Both the position numbers and the translations under genes were made by a program. Under the pieces are notes generated by a model that saw only the letters and a program-made list of their open reading frames with translations, did no database searches and was not told the DNA's origin. 64,000 nucleotides of DNA from Trinickia terrae (GTDB lineage: Bacteria; Pseudomonadota; Gammaproteobacteria; Burkholderiales; Burkholderiaceae), in contig NZ_SWJE01000013.1 of NCBI RefSeq assembly GCF_005144415.1, positions 62,001-126,000 of the forward strand, written 5' to 3'. Shown here piece by piece: positions 61,968 through 64,000 of this stretch (position 1 is its first letter; each line of letters opens with the position of its first letter).

Positions 61968-63167
61968 TTACTTCCCGCAGTCGTCCTCGGCCGGCGTTTC
62001 GATGCCGAACACCTGGCGCAGATAGGCGAGATAGGCCTTGTCGTCGCACATGTTCTTGCCCGGCGAATCGGACAGCTTCGCGACCGGCTGGCCGTTGCAG
62101 CGGACCATCTTGATGACGATCTGCAACGGGTCGTAGCCGAGATCGTTGGTGAGATTCGTGCCGACGCCGAACGCGAGCCGGCAGCGCCCGCGAAAACGCT
62201 CGTAGAGCTGCAGCACCTTGGGAATATCGAGCGCGTCGGAGAACACGAGCACCTTGGTGCGCGGGTCGCACCGGTTTTCTTCGTAGTGGCGCAGCAGGCG
62301 CTCGCCCCAGTCGAACGGATCGCCCGAGTCGTGGCGCGCGCCGTCGAAAAGCTTGCAGAAATACATGTCGAAATCGCGCAGGAACGCCTGCATACCATAG
62401 ACATCGGAGAGCGCGATGCCGAGGTCGCCGCGATACTCCTTCGCCCACATCTCGAAGCCGTAGATCTGCGAGTCGCGCAGGCGCGGGCCGAGCGCCTGGC
62501 ACGCCTGCAGGTACTCGTGCGCCATCGTGCCGAGCGGCGTCAGGCCGTGCTTCCTCGCGTAGAAGACGTTGCTCGTGCCGGTAAACTGATCGGGAATGCC
62601 TTCCTTCAGCGTGAGGATCACCTCTTCGTGCCACGTCTTCGAGAAGCGCCGGCGCGTGCCGTAGTCGGCGATCTTGCAGTCCGCGAACTCGGGGCGCGCG
62701 CCGAGCAGCACGATCTTGTCGCGCAGCCGCTCGCGGCCGCTCGCGTAGTCGGGATGCTTTTGCGTATTGCGGAAGTACACCTCGTTGACGATCGCGAGCA
62801 CGGGAATCTCGAACAGGATCGTGTGCAGCCACGGACCCTTGATCTCAATGTCGATCTCGCCGTTGCCCTTCTCCGACGGCTTGATGGAGATGTACTTTTC
62901 GTTCAGGTGAAAGAGCGCGAGGAAATCGACGAAATCGCTCTTGATGAAGCGCATCCGGCGCAGGTAGTCGAGCTCGTCGCCGGCGAAGCGCAGTTCGCAG
63001 AGCTTCTTGATCTCGCCGTGGATCTCGTCGATATACGGCACGAGATTCACCCCCGGCGTGCGGCACCGGAACCGGTACTCCACGTTGGCGGCGGGAAAAT
63101 GATGCAGCACGACCTGCATCATCGTGAACTTGTACAGATCGGTGTCGAGCAGCGAAGTAATGATCAT
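61968..63167 (-). CDS. pncB: Nicotinate phosphoribosyltransferase
   Basis: A 399-residue enzyme that makes nicotinate mononucleotide in the NAD salvage pathway. It begins [35 protein letters not shown] contains the phosphoribosylated His region, and [20 protein letters not shown] the phosphate-binding loop. The start at 63165-63167 fits the family; the longer frame is discarded. Confidence 0.97.
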   Translation of the reverse strand: MIITSLLDTDLYKFTMMQVVLHHFPAANVEYRFRCRTPGVNLVPYIDEIHGEIKKLCELRFAGDELDYLRRMRFIKSDFVDFLALFHLNEKYISIKPSEKGNGEIDIEIKGPWLHTILFEIPVLAIVNEVYFRNTQKHPDYASGRERLRDKIVLLGARPEFADCKIADYGTRRRFSKTWHEEVILTLKEGIPDQFTGTSNVFYARKHGLTPLGTMAHEYLQACQALGPRLRDSQIYGFEMWAKEYRGDLGIALSDVYGMQAFLRDFDMYFCKLFDGARHDSGDPFDWGERLLRHYEENRCDPRTKVLVFSDALDIPKVLQLYERFRGRCRLAFGVGTNLTNDLGYDPLQIVIKMVRCNGQPVAKLSDSPGKNMCDDKAYLAYLRQVFGIETPAEDDCGK

Positions 63168-63467
63168 GATTTCAACCGGACTGCGAACGTTCGGACCAGA
63201 TTGCCCGGCTCGGCGCCTCTTCCTCTTCGAGCGCCGCCCGCGACCCGGCTTTCCAGCCATGTTACCCGAATGCGGGCCGGAGCACGGCGCAACCCGGCGT
63301 CCCTGCCGGTCCGCCCCGACTGCGCAAACCGTCACATAAACTAATCACCAATCGGTATAAAAGACCCGGGGAACGCAATTGCATGTGGTTTTAGCCGTTA
63401 CGCTACAATAGCTTTTTTGGCAATCCGCCTCCCCACCAATATCTCTCCCCTGAGTGCAGGAGCTTGA
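63168..63467. other. Divergent intergenic region pncB-fdxA
   Basis: A 300-base gap. A rightward TACAAT (63404-63409) with TTGCAT 19 bases upstream (63379-63384) could be the fdxA promoter. No other element is clear, and no small gene is supported. Confidence 0.4.
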
Positions 63468-63791
63468 ATGACTCACGTTGTGACCGAAAGCTGCATCAAA
63501 TGCCGCTACACCGATTGCGTCGACGTATGCCCGGTGGACTGCTTTCGCGAAGGTCCCAACTTCCTCGCGATCGACCCCGATGAATGCATCGACTGCGCCG
63601 TCTGCGTCGCCGAATGCCCGGTGAACGCGATCTACGCCGAGGAAGACGTCCCCGGTGATCAACAGCATTTCACGGCGCTCAATGCGGAACTCGCAAAGGG
63701 TTGGCCGAGCATCACCAAGACCAAGGCTCCGCTGCCGGAAGCCGACGAGTGGAAAGACGTGAAGGACAAGCTCAACCTGCTCGAGCGCTAA
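63468..63791 (+). CDS. fdxA: 7Fe ferredoxin FdxA
   Basis: A 107-residue electron carrier. The N-terminal part has [18 protein letters not shown], and the second motif [16 protein letters not shown]. The Azotobacter-type ferredoxin has one [3Fe-4S] and one [4Fe-4S] cluster, and the cysteine spacing fits that. A long C-terminal extension ([17 protein letters not shown]) is typical. Confidence 0.97.
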   Translation: MTHVVTESCIKCRYTDCVDVCPVDCFREGPNFLAIDPDECIDCAVCVAECPVNAIYAEEDVPGDQQHFTALNAELAKGWPSITKTKAPLPEADEWKDVKDKLNLLER

Positions 63792-63842
63792 GCCCGCAGA
63801 CCCTGCCAGCCCCGCCCTTATCAATGAGATGATCGTTGGGTG

Positions 63843-63871
63843 TTGACAGGTTGGGCCGCAGCCCATAGAAT
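63843..63871 (+). promoter_or_regulatory. tRNA-Asn promoter
   Basis: A perfect TTGACA (63843-63848) and TAGAAT (63866-63871) are separated by 17 bases. The tRNA begins 22 bases after the -10 box. Confidence 0.85.
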
Positions 63872-63893
63872 CTCGCTTCTCTGCTGTTGTTGT

Positions 63894-63969
63894 TCCCCGA
63901 TAGCTCAGTCGGTAGAGCGCCGGACTGTTAATCCGTAGGTCCCTGGTTCGAGCCCAGGTCGGGGAGCCA
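63894..63969 (+). tRNA. tRNA-Asn (GTT)
   Basis: A 76-base cloverleaf. Acceptor arms TCCCCGA and TCGGGGA pair fully. The D arm GCTCAGTCGGTAGAGC, anticodon GTT (in ACTGTTAAT), T arm GTTCGAGCC and encoded CCA are all present. It lies near the right edge of the window. Confidence 0.97.
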
Positions 63970-64000
63970 AATACATTGCAGAGCAGGATGCCTGAAGGCC

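Noticed and set aside
1-64000. CRISPR arrays and insertion sequences
   Set aside because: No regularly spaced direct repeats with unique spacers were seen, and no transposase gene or terminal inverted repeat pair was recognised.

Overview
The window is a GC-rich betaproteobacterial chromosome segment, most likely Burkholderia sensu lato (Burkholderiaceae). The evidence is the protein content and gene order: an EarP/EF-P pair with Arg32 in EF-P, an rpmF-plsX-fabHDG-acpP-fabF run continuing into rpoE-rseA-rseB-mucD and lepA-lepB-rnc-era-recO-pdxJ-acpS-nagZ, an RNase III with a very long disordered tail, and moaA-mobA-moeA beside rne. The species cannot be fixed from sequence reading alone.

Bases 1 to about 16,961 are the right part of a lambda-like prophage that enters from outside the left edge. 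It ends against the 3' end of a tRNA-Cys gene, with a tyrosine integrase at that end. Late genes run leftward: a CxxCxGxG zinc-finger Q-like protein, small and large terminase subunits, then a gpW-like head-tail joining protein cut by the window start. Between Q and terminase sits an opposed single-gene unit with its own promoter, ribosome site and terminator, which looks like a moron. The early left arm holds a Toprim/VirE-type primase-helicase, a CII-family regulator and a YdaS/Cro-like protein. The immunity region has a short CI-like repressor without a peptidase domain. Three related palindromic operators lie between cro and cI, and three more lie around a strong rightward promoter near 10.27 kb, as in lambda OR and OL. 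The rightward operon contains a run of start/stop-overlapping genes: two unknowns, a ParB-like protein, another unknown, a stand-alone Spo11/topoisomerase VI-A-like protein and an excisionase-like protein.

Bases 16,962 to 17,438 hold tRNA-Cys and two identical tRNA-Gly genes with their promoter and terminators. Next come pgsA and uvrC (leftward), earP and efp (rightward), and an orphan NtrC-type response regulator. That regulator has a sigma-54-like promoter upstream but an altered GAFTGA loop.

From 24.2 to 44.3 kb almost everything is transcribed leftward: yceD-rpmF, plsX and the fatty-acid genes, a YgfX-like gene, the envelope-stress sigma factor operon, a glutaredoxin-like gene, then lepA to nagZ. 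Internal hairpins split this long array into blocks (between rpmF and plsX, between acpP and fabF, and before lepA). This is consistent with shared but separately tunable expression of lipid synthesis, envelope quality control and RNA/ribosome maintenance.

From 44.5 kb onward the genes are maf and a RsmI-like methylase (rightward), sppA-Rieske-gph-rluC (leftward), then a 721-base gap that probably contains the rne leader, and rne itself. These are followed by molybdenum cofactor genes, a small membrane protein and a GNAT acetyltransferase. Leftward rmuC, a 2-hydroxyacid dehydrogenase, a sodium/proton antiporter, lutC-like and pncB genes follow, and the window closes with fdxA and tRNA-Asn. 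A family of hairpins with a conserved core and co-varying outer stems occurs twice upstream of plsX and once at the end of the GNAT gene.
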